From positions 1-38,637 of the forward strand of contig NZ_JACHBG010000036.1 of the NCBI RefSeq assembly GCF_014207095.1: a stretch of DNA of 38,637 bases, written 5' to 3'. The translations under genes and the position numbers were made by a program. Under the pieces are notes generated by a model, which searched no databases, had not been told where the DNA came from, and saw nothing but the letters and a program-made list of their open reading frames with translations. Origin of the DNA: Martinezella lusitana. Lineage in GTDB: Bacteria; Pseudomonadota; Alphaproteobacteria; Rhizobiales; Rhizobiaceae. Below are positions 1 to 9,094 of this stretch, one piece after another. Position 1 is the first letter of the stretch, and the number at the start of each line of letters is the position of its first letter.

Positions 1-2555
1 GCAGCAATGTAGGTGAACTGATCCGCCGCAGACGTCGTACTCGTCCCACCCGCGGTCGTCACCGTCATATCGTATGTTCCAGCCGCATTGGCCGGCGAAA
101 CCGCCGTGATCTGCGTTGCCGAGTTGACCGTGAACGTGGCCGTCTGCGTGCCGAACCGCACCGAGGTCACGCCGGTCAGGTTCGTTCCGGTCAGAATGAC
201 CGAGGTCCCGCCCGCGGTCGGACCGGACGTCGGACTAACGGACGTTATCGTTGGCGGCACAACATAGGTGAACTGATCGGAGCCGGAGGTCGAGCTGGTC
301 CCGCCGATTGTGGTCACCGTGATATCGTATGTTCCAGCCGCATTGGCCGGAGACACGGCCGTGATCGCCGTGGCGGAGTTGATCGTGAACGTGGCAGTTT
401 GCGCGCCGAACTTCACCGAGGTCACGCCGGCCAGGTTCGTTCCCGTCAGAATAACCGAGGTCCCGCCTGCGGTCGGACCGGAGGTCGGACTAACGGACGT
501 GATCGTTGGCGGCGCAACATAGGTATATTGATCCGCCGCAGACGTCGCACTCGTGCCGCCGCCCGTCGTGACCGTCACATCCACCGCTCCCGTGCCCGCC
601 GGTGCTGTTGCCGTGATCTGCGTTGCGGAGTTGACGGTGAAGGTGGCCGTCTGCGCACCGAACCTCACCGCTGTTGCGCCAGACAGGCTTGTCCCCCAAA
701 GAACGACGGTCGTGCCGCCAGCCGTTGGGCCTGAGCTCGGTGAAACTGCCGATATCGTTGGAGCAGGAATATAGGTGAACTGGTCGGCAGCGGAGGTCGC
801 ACTCGTGCCGCCTGATGTTGTCACCCGCACATCCACCGTCCCGGTACCCGCCGGTGCGGTAGCAGTCATCTGTGTCGCCGAATTGACTGTAAAGTTTGTC
901 GCCGCCGTCGCACCGAAGGTGACCGCGGTCGCCGCCGTCAGGTCCGTGCCGGTAATCGTCACCGTCGTCCCGCCCATCGCAGCACCCGCCGACGGAGAGA
1001 TCGCACTGATCGTTGGAGCAGCAACATAGGTATATTGATCCGCTGCAGTCGTCGCGCTCGTGCCGCCCGGTGACGTCACGCGCACATCGACCACGCCGGT
1101 GCCCGCTGGCGCCGTCGCCGCGATCGATGTCGACGAAATAACCGTGAAGCTCGTCGCCGCCGTCGAGCCAAAGGTTACCGCCGTTGCATTGGTGAAACCC
1201 GTGCCGGTAATGTTAACCGCCGTTCCGCCAGCCAGAGCGCCCGCCGTCGGGGATATGGCCGTTACGGCCGGAAGCGGAATATAGGTGAACTGGTCAGCGC
1301 TCGATGTTCCGCTCACACCACCTGCCGTCGTTACCCGAATATCGACCGTTCCCGTGCCCGCTGGCGCCGTCGCCGTGATCTGCGTTGGGGAATTGACCGT
1401 GAAGCCCGTCGCTGCCGTCGAGCCAAAGGTAACCGCAGTTGCCGCTGTGAAATTTGCACCGGTGACGACAACCGTCGTAGCGCCAGCCGCCGGCCCCGAT
1501 GTCGGCGAGATCGAGCTTATGACGGGAGGCGGGATATAGGTGAACTGATCGGCGCTCGAGACAGCACTTGTGCCGCCTACGGTTGTCACGAGGACATCCA
1601 CCTTTCCAGTGCCCGCGGGCGCGGTTGCCGTGATCTGCGTCGGTGAATTGACCGTGAAGCTCGTCGCTGCCGTCGCGCCGAAGGTCACCGCCGTTGCCCC
1701 GCTCAAGTTCACACCGTTGATTGTAACGCTCGTACCGCCACTGGCCGGGCCTGAGACGGGTGAAACCGACGTGACCGCCGGTGCCGCGACATAGGTGAAT
1801 TGATCGGCCGATGTGGCGGAGCTTGTAGCGCTGGTCGTCGCCACCTGGATATGAACGGTTCCGGTACCGGGCGGAGTGGTCACGGTCATCTGCGTATCGC
1901 TATCGATGTTAAAGGTCGGAGCCGCCGTTCCGTTGAAATACACCGTCGTTACATTGGTAAAGTTTATGCCGGTCAACTTGACGATCGTGCCGCCTGCCGC
2001 CGGACCTTGTGTTTGTGAAACCGACGTCACCGCCGGCCAGGTTAGCTTTACATTAACCGTGAACGGTCGGTTTGTTTGGCCGACACCAGTGCAAAGACCA
2101 CCCACCTGTGGGTCATATGAACAATCACTCGCGTACCAGAGCGTGAACGAATCCGCCCCTGTCGACGTCGCGGAATTGAGCGTAATGTCATATTCCGGAT
2201 AGGAGGCGTCGGCCCCTTCGACTGGCACCAGTGTGTATTGAGCCTTTGCGGTGGTTATGGTGAGGTTGGACGGTGTGGGGGACATCGCCAACATCGGCGC
2301 CTGGACCATGGCATCGAGACCTGATCTGACAAACAATCCCCATAAGACGCTCGGATGCGTCACGCAAAGGCCAACTGTATTGTTTGCCTGATTGAATGCG
2401 ATGCTCGCGCTGTCGGCAGAATCGGTTGTTACCCTGCAGTCCGCATTCGCTGCCGCGATCGTGGCGAACAGCAGGGTTGCGACAAGAATGACGAACCTTG
2501 CGAAACGGACAGCGCTTTCGCGCAGAACTCTCGATACCAACAGCAATGTATACAC
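1..2555 (-). CDS. Exported IPT/TIG-repeat protein, 5' part only (runs off left edge)
   Basis: About 851 residues are visible and the frame is still open at base 1, so the C-terminus is unknown. I chose the GTG at 2555 because GGAG lies 7 nt upstream; an in-frame GTG at 2579 is the alternative. The N-terminus is basic, then hydrophobic (VILVATLLFATIAAANA), which fits a signal peptide. After about 170 unique residues come eight tandem units of about 85 residues with the IPT/TIG pattern: PPTITSVSPTSGPTAGGT, then TGTNLxGVTSVxFG, ending DQFTYV. IPT/TIG folds are immunoglobulin-like and common in surface or secreted proteins. A surface or adhesive role is inferred; the export route cannot be read because the C-terminus is missing. 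The opposite strand also stays open over the repeats, but those frames have no family signature. Confidence 0.85.
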   Translation of the reverse strand, partial: MYTLLLVSRVLRESAVRFARFVILVATLLFATIAAANADCRVTTDSADSASIAFNQANNTVGLCVTHPSVLWGLFVRSGLDAMVQAPMLAMSPTPSNLTITTAKAQYTLVPVEGADASYPEYDITLNSATSTGADSFTLWYASDCSYDPQVGGLCTGVGQTNRPFTVNVKLTWPAVTSVSQTQGPAAGGTIVKLTGINFTNVTTVYFNGTAAPTFNIDSDTQMTVTTPPGTGTVHIQVATTSATSSATSADQFTYVAAPAVTSVSPVSGPASGGTSVTINGVNLSGATAVTFGATAATSFTVNSPTQITATAPAGTGKVDVLVTTVGGTSAVSSADQFTYIPPPVISSISPTSGPAAGATTVVVTGANFTAATAVTFGSTAATGFTVNSPTQITATAPAGTGTVDIRVTTAGGVSGTSSADQFTYIPLPAVTAISPTAGALAGGTAVNITGTGFTNATAVTFGSTAATSFTVISSTSIAATAPAGTGVVDVRVTSPGGTSATTAADQYTYVAAPTISAISPSAGAAMGGTTVTITGTDLTAATAVTFGATAATNFTVNSATQMTATAPAGTGTVDVRVTTSGGTSATSAADQFTYIPAPTISAVSPSSGPTAGGTTVVLWGTSLSGATAVRFGAQTATFTVNSATQITATAPAGTGAVDVTVTTGGGTSATSAADQYTYVAPPTITSVSPTSGPTAGGTSVILTGTNLAGVTSVKFGAQTATFTINSATAITAVSPANAAGTYDITVTTIGGTSSTSGSDQFTYVVPPTITSVSPTSGPTAGGTSVILTGTNLTGVTSVRFGTQTATFTVNSATQITAVSPANAAGTYDMTVTTAGGTSTTSAADQFTYIA
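6..2040 (-). repeat. Eight tandem ~255-bp IPT/TIG coding repeats
   Basis: The linker encoding DQFTY(V/I) recurs near 6, 260, 516, 770, 1024, 1280, 1536 and 1790, a period of 254-256 bp that keeps the reading frame. The first two units in the window (about 6-515) are more alike than the rest. In-frame units of this kind can be gained or lost by recombination, so length is likely to vary between strains (inference). Confidence 0.85.
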
Positions 2556-2830
2556 GCCCTTGCTCCGGGACCTTGCCACAGCAAGCCGATCCCGCCCCAA
2601 CCCTTCAGTGACACTTGCGAGCCACTGGCCAATCTTGCCGCCACACGGCTAAGCGGTGCTCTGGCGAGTCGATCCCACGCGACGCCAACACCTGATTTGA
2701 TTGCTAGCAATCCGCAGGTGCAGGCTGCAAAGCTGAATGGATGAAAGAGCGAGTATCTGACCGCCTGTGCCGAAAACCGGTCTGTGTGTGCCACTCTGAC
2801 CGGGGAGCCGTGACGCGGAGGTAGCCGGTA

Positions 2831-3862
2831 TCACCGGCCTATGTCGATGACCCAACGGGACCACAGTTCATGCTGGCCCGCGTTTTCCACATCAGGAAGC
2901 CCATCGCCAGCGTGGAAACGCATTTCTCTCGGAGTGAGACCAAACTGCTTTCGAAAGCTGCGTGCGAAAAGTTCGGGACTTGAGAAACCGTGCATCTCCG
3001 CAATTTCCGAGATTGACAGCGACTGCATGGGCCCGGTCTGCAAGGCCCGACGCGCAAGATCCAGACGGCGCTTGCGGACATAGGATTGAAAGCCGCCAAA
3101 TGGCTCGAACAAGCGATAGAGCGTGCGCCTGGAAACACCGAATGCTCCGAGAACCCCCTCCAGGGAAAGGGAGGGGTCGAATATTCTGAGGTCGATATAT
3201 TGCCGGATGCGGGCGAGAAGCGCGGTGTCGACCGCGCTGCTATTGTCTTCGGTAATGCTGCCGTTGATCGCCGCCGCCGCAAGACCCAGCAAGGGCGCGA
3301 GCGAGGCCTGCGCCTCCCCTACGGAAAATCGAGAGAGATTCTGCAGGTAGCAGGAGGCCGTGCTCCTCAACAGGCTGACGAGCGGGAGATTGGCATCCAG
3401 CACCAGTTCATGACTGTCATCCGGCTGCTTGAGAAGCGGTGCCAGCAACCTCCGCGGAACGACGATATCGATATGAGAATGCGGGTTGGTGGCCGTTGAT
3501 ATCGGCCGCGCCATGTCCAGGACATAGAGATCACCCTTGCGGGCCGAATAGCGCCCGTTCCAGTCCTGGCTTTCACCATCCGTGTAGAACTGCAGCAGAT
3601 AACCGTCCATCCCGTCGCGAGCGATCTTGTTGCGCGACCGATTGAAGCGATGTGGAGAGGCTTTCATCGACGCAAAACCAACGCCGTCGACGAGCCAGGC
3701 ATCCAGTCCAACGAAAAAGTCGTCATTCGAGGCGCCGGTCGGCTGGGCATCGAACAAGACGCTGATCAGATCGCGCCATAGCTCGCGCGCGATTTTGGCG
3801 GGCAAAATTCTGGTATCGAAGCTTGAGTAAGGAACGACCATCGCAAATATAAATCTCGGCAA
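2831..3862 (-). CDS. AraC-family transcriptional regulator
   Basis: The protein has 343 residues. The first 200 or so resemble the AraC-binding-like sensor domain of the FeaR group (…GDLYVLDMARP…). The C-terminal 100 residues carry the double helix-turn-helix: LEGVLGAFGVSRRTLYRLF (helix-turn-helix 1) and SISEIAEMHGFSSPELFARSFRKQFGLTPREMR (helix-turn-helix 2 with the AraC signature). The chosen start is a TTG at 3862 with GGAG 5 nt upstream; an in-frame ATG at 3841 is an alternative. It lies 275 bp upstream of the IPT/TIG gene on the same strand and 206 bp downstream of the flippase. Its target and ligand cannot be read from the sequence. Confidence 0.9.
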   Translation of the reverse strand: MPRFIFAMVVPYSSFDTRILPAKIARELWRDLISVLFDAQPTGASNDDFFVGLDAWLVDGVGFASMKASPHRFNRSRNKIARDGMDGYLLQFYTDGESQDWNGRYSARKGDLYVLDMARPISTATNPHSHIDIVVPRRLLAPLLKQPDDSHELVLDANLPLVSLLRSTASCYLQNLSRFSVGEAQASLAPLLGLAAAAINGSITEDNSSAVDTALLARIRQYIDLRIFDPSLSLEGVLGAFGVSRRTLYRLFEPFGGFQSYVRKRRLDLARRALQTGPMQSLSISEIAEMHGFSSPELFARSFRKQFGLTPREMRFHAGDGLPDVENAGQHELWSRWVIDIGR

Positions 3863-4068
3863 AAATACTCCGTCACCGCTCCTGTGGGTGAAGCGGCAAT
3901 CCGATGAAAAATCAAGCCTCTATTGTTTATATGAAAACGCATTGCAGGCAATATAGTTGACGAAAGTGTTGCCTTACCTTCCCCCGGGACGGCTACCGCT
4001 GCCAGCCGGCGAAGCTCGGCCGAAATATCCGGGCGTGAGACACAGCCTGATCGCTTCGATCACGCCCT

Positions 4069-5571
4069 CTATGTCAGCAGGATCCAGCGCAGACGTCTGT
4101 TCAATGCGAACAACATTGCCAAGATGGCAGTATAGGCGAACGCGCCCGTGACGATCTGAAGGGCGCCAAGCGTCCTCCAGGCGAGGCTGCCGGAAAATTC
4201 CTGTCGGACCAGCATGACAGTCACGACCATGATGAGGCTCGACGGGAGGATGATGAGGACGAAACCCTTAGAAATCGCCAGCCAATCCACCCCCGCTATC
4301 CTCGCCTGTAGTCCGATACAGGTCGCAAGCGCCAGAACCGCGGTATAGCATTGTGCGATTGCCAGCTCTCGCAGCCCGAGGCGCGCCACCACGATAACCA
4401 CAGCAAGAGACACGGCAACATTCAAGAGGGTGACAGGAAGCCGGTAGCCGATCCGTCCAACGACCGACAGCGACGCCTCATTGATGTAGCCCGGCGAAAG
4501 CAACAGCTGCCGCAAGCAAAGAAAGGGAATGATGGAGGACGCGGGCATCCAGGCCTCGCCAAGCATCAGCCGCACGACCGGCTCGGATATCTGTGCCAGC
4601 CCGAGATACATGGGCGCGGCAATGGCAAGAAGAGCAAGAACGAAACGAGCCCCGGCAGAGCCGGTCTGCTCCGCGCCCTGAAGATGCGCGCGCCGGAAAA
4701 CAACCCAGCTTAACGACCGTACCGGCTCCGCCAACAGTTCGGACACGACGGCAACGACACGCTCCGCCGCTCGGTAGAAGCCGGCATCCGCAATTCCGAG
4801 AAAGCTCCCGACAACAAGGGTACCCGAATAGGAGCCGAGAAAGACCACCAGGCGATTGCCGACGATCTGACGCGAAAACGCCATGACTTCGCCGAATACA
4901 GGCCTCGTCAAATGCAGACGCGGCAGCCGCATCGCCACATGCGCCGATCCGACCAAAAGAACGAGCTGACCGACGACTTTGGCTGCAGCCAGCGCTGATG
5001 CCTGCCCATGCAGGCTGAGCAGCATTATTGCGGTCATCAGGCCCGATAATTCCCCGGCTATTCTGACGATCGCACGCTGACGCAAAAGGCCCGAGGCGAC
5101 GAGCTTCCCATCGAAAGCGGCCGTCAGCGCTGCCGGCAGCATCCAGCAACCGAACAGGGCAAGAAGCGCAGCCTGTGTTCCATTGCCCGTCAGGGCGTAA
5201 AATATGGCGGCGACCAGCAAGCCGACAATCGTGAACGAACCGCCACTGAAAAGCGAGATGGTGGCGACTTGATCGAAGCAGTCATCACCGTCTCGTGCTT
5301 TCATTATGAACTCCGCCCATCCCCCTTCCGCCACCACCAGCAGCAATATGGCGATGGCCGAGGCGAAGGCGAAAAGCCCGAACTCTGCGGGGCTCAACAT
5401 GCGTGCCGCAACGAAGAAGGTCGCGACCTGGGACAATTGCGACACAATTTTGGCGGTAACGATCCATAGTCCGCCGGATAGGATCATCGGCAGAAACCGA
5501 CCTATCACAGCGCCTCTCGCCCGCGATTGATCTGGTTTCTGCGGATTGCTGTCCTTGATCGATAAAGACAT
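4069..5571 (-). CDS. Polysaccharide flippase (Wzx/MviN-like, polysaccharide synthesis family)
   Basis: The 500-residue protein has many hydrophobic segments and reads like a lipid-linked oligosaccharide flippase. An N-terminal stretch (GGLWIVTAKIVSQLSQVATF) leads into VAARMLSPAEFGLFAFA, typical of the WzxC/oligosaccharide flippase group. Such proteins move undecaprenyl-linked glycan repeat units across the inner membrane. I used ATG 5571; TTG 5577, two codons upstream, is also possible and neither has a strong ribosome site. The CheR-like gene lies 78 bp upstream on the same strand, and the gap holds a 7-bp hairpin (5601-5623, no U-tract). No glycosyltransferase or polymerase is adjacent, so the transported glycan is unknown. 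Confidence 0.85.
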   Translation of the reverse strand: MSLSIKDSNPQKPDQSRARGAVIGRFLPMILSGGLWIVTAKIVSQLSQVATFFVAARMLSPAEFGLFAFASAIAILLLVVAEGGWAEFIMKARDGDDCFDQVATISLFSGGSFTIVGLLVAAIFYALTGNGTQAALLALFGCWMLPAALTAAFDGKLVASGLLRQRAIVRIAGELSGLMTAIMLLSLHGQASALAAAKVVGQLVLLVGSAHVAMRLPRLHLTRPVFGEVMAFSRQIVGNRLVVFLGSYSGTLVVGSFLGIADAGFYRAAERVVAVVSELLAEPVRSLSWVVFRRAHLQGAEQTGSAGARFVLALLAIAAPMYLGLAQISEPVVRLMLGEAWMPASSIIPFLCLRQLLLSPGYINEASLSVVGRIGYRLPVTLLNVAVSLAVVIVVARLGLRELAIAQCYTAVLALATCIGLQARIAGVDWLAISKGFVLIILPSSLIMVVTVMLVRQEFSGSLAWRTLGALQIVTGAFAYTAILAMLFALNRRLRWILLT

Positions 5572-5649
5572 CGTCAATGTACCAATTGTCGGATCGCCGA
5601 CGCTGCCTGCTTGGCGGGCAGCGCCTGCGGCCAGGTTCAGGCTGAGGGC

Positions 5650-6564
5650 TCAACGCTCTCCATGTTGAAAGATCACCGAGTATCGATAGGCCCAGTCAGC
5701 CTCGCTACGGTCGAGCGGCTCCCGGGCCCAGCGAACCCATGGCCATCCACCTCTTACACTCTCCGAGGCCCATATTTCCTCCTGGTTCGTCAGCACGGGC
5801 CGGAACCATGAGGCTTTCAGCACCTTGGTCTTGAGGTCGAGGTCGATCCCATCGACCACCAGATATCCACCCGGAGCGACCAACCTCATCACATTGGCCA
5901 GGCATCGTTCGGCCAGTTCGTCTTCCATCGGCCCCATGAAATTATTGGCAAGCACAAGATCCTGCTGCCCGAGGCGGCTCGATAATCTCTCGTCGGTCGC
6001 GTCCGCCGTCAACCAGGTGACATCGTCTCTCAGCCAGTCCTTGACCCTAAGCGAGCCATCCGGAAGAGGCTCCAGGATCTCGACAAGCGACGGCACGTCC
6101 GCACTTGCGACCTCCGCCCTGCCGGCAGCGTATAAACCGCCTTCGGCAGCGGGAACGTCCGGATGATAGATGCCGCGTCTTGCCACCTCGACGACGGCCT
6201 CCGATATATCAGCACCCTTTGCTGTGACGTGTAGATCACGTCTCGCCGTCTTGACCGCATAGAGGAAGGAATAGAGCTCGGCGCCGGTGCTGCAGCCGAT
6301 CGACGCGATCTTCATCTCGCCGCTTGCGGGAAAGTGCGAAGCCAACGCTCCGATCACCGAAAGCAGCGGTGGATTGCGCATGAAATGCGTATAGTGGGAC
6401 TGAAACCGCACAGTATTTCTGATGAATGTCCGGTAGATGTAGCGCCCCACGCGGAACATGATCGGCGTCCGCCGCAAGGACCCCGGAATAGTCTCCCAGA
6501 TCACACGACAAAGGCGAAGGGGTGTCTGATAGACGAAGTTGAAATCAGTCATGGTGGTCGACAT
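5650..6564 (-). CDS. CheR-like SAM-dependent methyltransferase, no chemotaxis context
   Basis: The start at 6564 follows GAAGGAG with 6-nt spacing and gives 304 residues; a longer in-frame reading to 6648 lacks this site. SAM-binding features match the CheR catalytic domain: IGCSTGAELYSF at residues 89-100, GADISEAVVEVARRGIY at about 117-133, and later DLVLANNFM and LVAPGGYLVVDG. THFMRNPP at 59-66 sits where CheR proteins have their T-x-F-x-R element. The N-terminal 50 residues do not look like the usual CheR helical domain. CheR proteins methylate glutamates on chemoreceptors, but no chemotaxis gene is nearby. The downstream partner is a polysaccharide flippase, so a role in glycan or surface modification is inferred. 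Methyltransferase fold is likely; substrate unknown. Confidence 0.75.
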   Translation of the reverse strand: MSTTMTDFNFVYQTPLRLCRVIWETIPGSLRRTPIMFRVGRYIYRTFIRNTVRFQSHYTHFMRNPPLLSVIGALASHFPASGEMKIASIGCSTGAELYSFLYAVKTARRDLHVTAKGADISEAVVEVARRGIYHPDVPAAEGGLYAAGRAEVASADVPSLVEILEPLPDGSLRVKDWLRDDVTWLTADATDERLSSRLGQQDLVLANNFMGPMEDELAERCLANVMRLVAPGGYLVVDGIDLDLKTKVLKASWFRPVLTNQEEIWASESVRGGWPWVRWAREPLDRSEADWAYRYSVIFQHGER

Positions 6565-7884
6565 CGAAAACTCCTTCAAATGCGCAGCCGACCGTTGAGT
6601 TGGCCGGACAGGCGACAGGAACCCAATTTTAAGGCGGGACGGTCCCATGAACCGAACGGCTGAACTGCGCTATCATCGACGGGCTCCATTCGAGCTTGCC
6701 AACCGGTACCCTCGTGGTCGGCCCGTCACTCGACGATCATGTTTATCTGTCTGTGCGCGAGCTCGACACCTGGCACAACGGGCGATGGGTCCCACCGAGC
6801 GGAAAAATGCGAGCCGGTGCGGACCGGCGCTCTATGGTGGATAATGAAAGCTCCAAGGAGCGTGAGCGCTCAGTCCTGGCCAGTTCCAGGCATAGTGTGC
6901 CAGCACGACCCCACCTATTTGGGGAAAGGCGGCTGGACAGATCACGTCGGAGATGTAGTAGGCGGCGCTACAGGGTTTGCGAAGGCACATCAGCTGGCGC
7001 AGCTTTGCGCCTTGAGCGCCACGCATGGACATGGCGCATTCATGCAGGGCGGTTGACGGCCCGGCGGAGAGGCCTGTCTGATACAGCCCGTGAACATGGC
7101 TTCCTGAATGGACATGCAGCGCATTCAAGGCAAGCGCCATCGAGGCCAGCAGGCAGGCGATCATGACGAAGTTCTGAGAGAATGTGATGCCGAGCGTCCT
7201 CATATGAGGTTTCTAGGCGCGGCCATCTCCCACTTCAATTCGGCAAAGCGTAGCCGCGGGTCAACCGAAGGGAGTATCGCACGGATGGATTTGCGTATGG
7301 CGCCGATGAATGCCGTGTTAACGGCACAGCAACGTAGCAGCTGCGAAATGAGGACTATATGGGATCGTGACGAATGGAGGGCCGCCCCCGTAAGACAATA
7401 GGCTTCGATGGAGGAGCCGATCAGCCGGTGTGGTTGACGGCGTTGGAGTGGTCGAGGCGCAAGCGGTTGTTTCGGAGCCGGCCTTTCGCTGCGGCGAGCC
7501 TGACTGATGTCGCGGGGTGAGGTTGCGGCCGCGGAGTCGAACCGCCTGACCGGCCTTTTTTCACCGACGAGCGCACCGGCGCTCTTAGCCGCATCGCCCC
7601 TCGACATTTGTGAGATCTAAAGTCTACTACCAGTGTGACAGCTTTCCAGTTGCCAAATCGGACTAAATTCTGTGCGCCTTCCGCACTAATTGTTCCTCCT
7701 TCCGCATTCGGTTTCGGCTGGAAGGATCGGCGTCGCATGTATCTGATTGATGGAAAGAGGCCATGGGCACTTGTGCATCGAGCACCTTATGGCCGCTTGG
7801 AGGTATCAAATATCGGTGCTGTGAGCCCAGTGATTATGGCTGCGCTCACCTCTTGTCGTATCAAGAAATCAATGATCGAACGGC
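6565..7884. other. Gene-poor stretch, possibly decayed
   Basis: No frame on either strand has a family signature, a good ribosome site and a convincing start together. The only frame with a protein-like N-terminus is 6832-7203 (-), listed separately at low confidence. A cloverleaf-like inverted-repeat pattern lies at 7523-7593 (-) and is discussed as a finding. No transposase or integrase fragment was recognised. Confidence 0.5.
6832..7203 (-). CDS. Possible small exported protein, unrecognised
   Basis: This 123-residue frame begins MRTLGITFSQNFVMIACLLASMALALNA, which could be a signal peptide or membrane anchor, and continues with a His-rich patch (HVHSGSHVHG) and several cysteines. I do not recognise a family. 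The ribosome site is weak and the flanking sequence is gene-poor, so this may be a chance frame or a gene remnant. Confidence 0.25.
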   Translation of the reverse strand: MRTLGITFSQNFVMIACLLASMALALNALHVHSGSHVHGLYQTGLSAGPSTALHECAMSMRGAQGAKLRQLMCLRKPCSAAYYISDVICPAAFPQIGGVVLAHYAWNWPGLSAHAPWSFHYPP

Positions 7885-8229
7885 TTACGATCTGGCGTGG
7901 TCGACGATTGGCCGGATCTCGGTAGTCCCCGGCAATTCCCGGGCATATGCAATCGCCTCATCCAGGTCGCGTACTTCAATAATATATACGCCGCCCAGGT
8001 GCTCCGTCGTTTCGGCAAAGGGGCCGTCGGTGATGACAGGCTCTCCCTTGGTCATGCGCACAGTTGTCGCAGCAATCGTGGGCTGAAGCTCTTCGGCGAT
8101 CAACAAGGCACTGTTGGACTTCAAACCATCCGTCAGGCGATAGTGAGCGGCATATTCCGCTTCCCGGTCGCTATCGCTCGCTTCCGCCCATTCCCTTTCA
8201 TTTCCATAGATCAACAATGCAAATTTCAT
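7885..8229 (-). CDS. YCII-related (DGPF domain) protein
   Basis: The 114-residue protein starts MKFALLIYG and carries the family hallmark KGEPVITDGPFAETTEHLGG followed by VYIIEVRDLDEAIAYA. The ATG at 8229 follows GGAG with 6-nt spacing, which rules out the 8-residue upstream extension. YCII/DGPF proteins are small ferredoxin-like-fold proteins of mostly unknown function. They are often encoded beside ECF sigma factors, but none is visible here, so this copy is an orphan. The biochemical role is unknown. Confidence 0.88.
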   Translation of the reverse strand: MKFALLIYGNEREWAEASDSDREAEYAAHYRLTDGLKSNSALLIAEELQPTIAATTVRMTKGEPVITDGPFAETTEHLGGVYIIEVRDLDEAIAYARELPGTTEIRPIVDHARS

Positions 8230-8397
8230 GTCTGTCTCCCGTGACGCGTTCATTTCCTAGCGCGACTGAGACGAATGGCGAGATGGAAAATCGACAGCAC
8301 CCGAAAAGATTTGAAAACAAGGAAGGAAAATTCCCTGCGCCTGCAAATGCCCGCTCCATCATGGCGCAAGTGTTCGAACGCCTGCCTCCCTCATGTC

Positions 8398-8413
8398 GGC
8401 CGCAAATGCGGCC
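8398..8413 (-). terminator. Hairpin just downstream of the IalB-family gene
   Basis: GGCCGC and GCGGCC flank a 4-nt loop, forming a compact GC-rich hairpin 2 nt after the stop codon of the IalB-family gene. No U-tract follows on the minus strand. It may be a weak or Rho-assisted terminator or a 3' stabilising structure. Confidence 0.4.
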
Positions 8414-8415
8414 TC

Positions 8416-8967
8416 TCACTTGGTCAGCTCGCCGACACGGGCAAGTGCAGCGGAAAAGCCCTTTAAGGAAACCTTGAGCGCGATCGGCTGGGGCGGCGCC
8501 AGCGCGGTTGCGCTTACGTTGAGACTGGTTCCGGTCTTGAGCTTCGCCGCCTGGCCGGAATCAAAAGCGACGGATGCAAGGCACCCCTGCGGGATGCAGG
8601 TCGAGAAGGCCGCCGGGCTCGTTGCTTGCGCATCGTCTATTCGGACGGAAACTCCCTGGGCAAGCGCAAGGCCAAAAGGCATTAGCAACGCAGCCTGCAG
8701 CTTGCCATCGGCAGCATTGGCGAATTCAACCGTCAGGAGGTTCTGGCCGGTCTCCTTGTTGCTTTGCACCTGCCGCATCACGCATTGCGTCGTATTGTTC
8801 TGTGCCTGGCAGGCGACGATCCAGTCTTGATAGGTTTCGACAAGCGAACCAGCGCCACCCGGCAAAGATGCCGCCGAGGCGGATGCTGCTGCAAGCAGGA
8901 GGCCGGCAAGGGCGGCCGATCCGATAACGGCCCATGCCTGACGCTGAAGATTATCGATGATCATCAC
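8416..8967 (-). CDS. IalB-family (invasion-associated locus B) secreted protein
   Basis: The 183-residue protein has a signal peptide (AVIGSAALAGLLLAAASASA, cleavage near residue 32). The mature part follows the IalB pattern: YQDWIVACQAQNNTTQCVMRQ, then LLMPFGLALAQGVSVRIDD, then FSTCIPQGCLASVAFD. The four cysteines are placed as in the family and probably form two disulfides in the periplasm. IalB was named in Bartonella, where it is linked to erythrocyte invasion; many Rhizobiales carry paralogues of unknown role. It follows tpsA by 127 bp on the same strand, so co-transcription is possible. The start is preceded by AAGGA at a slightly long spacing; a GTG one codon upstream is equally possible. 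Confidence 0.88.
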   Translation of the reverse strand: MMIIDNLQRQAWAVIGSAALAGLLLAAASASAASLPGGAGSLVETYQDWIVACQAQNNTTQCVMRQVQSNKETGQNLLTVEFANAADGKLQAALLMPFGLALAQGVSVRIDDAQATSPAAFSTCIPQGCLASVAFDSGQAAKLKTGTSLNVSATALAPPQPIALKVSLKGFSAALARVGELTK

Positions 8968-9094
8968 GTTGCAAATTCCTTTTTCAATTCAAGATCGGAT
9001 GGGGTACTGGGCACACCATCTTCTGTTTCCGGCACTTGGCCGCAACGGCAGTTAGTTTCGGCGGGAGCCAACGGGATACGCCTTCGCCGCATGG

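Noticed and set aside
6..2040. Regular repeats considered as a CRISPR array
   Set aside because: The units are about 255 bp, diverged and in frame with an IPT/TIG protein; there are no short direct repeats with unique spacers and no cas gene.
2824..2840. Inverted repeat at the AraC stop codon considered as a terminator
   Set aside because: The 6-bp stem overlaps the stop codon and has no U-tract after it.
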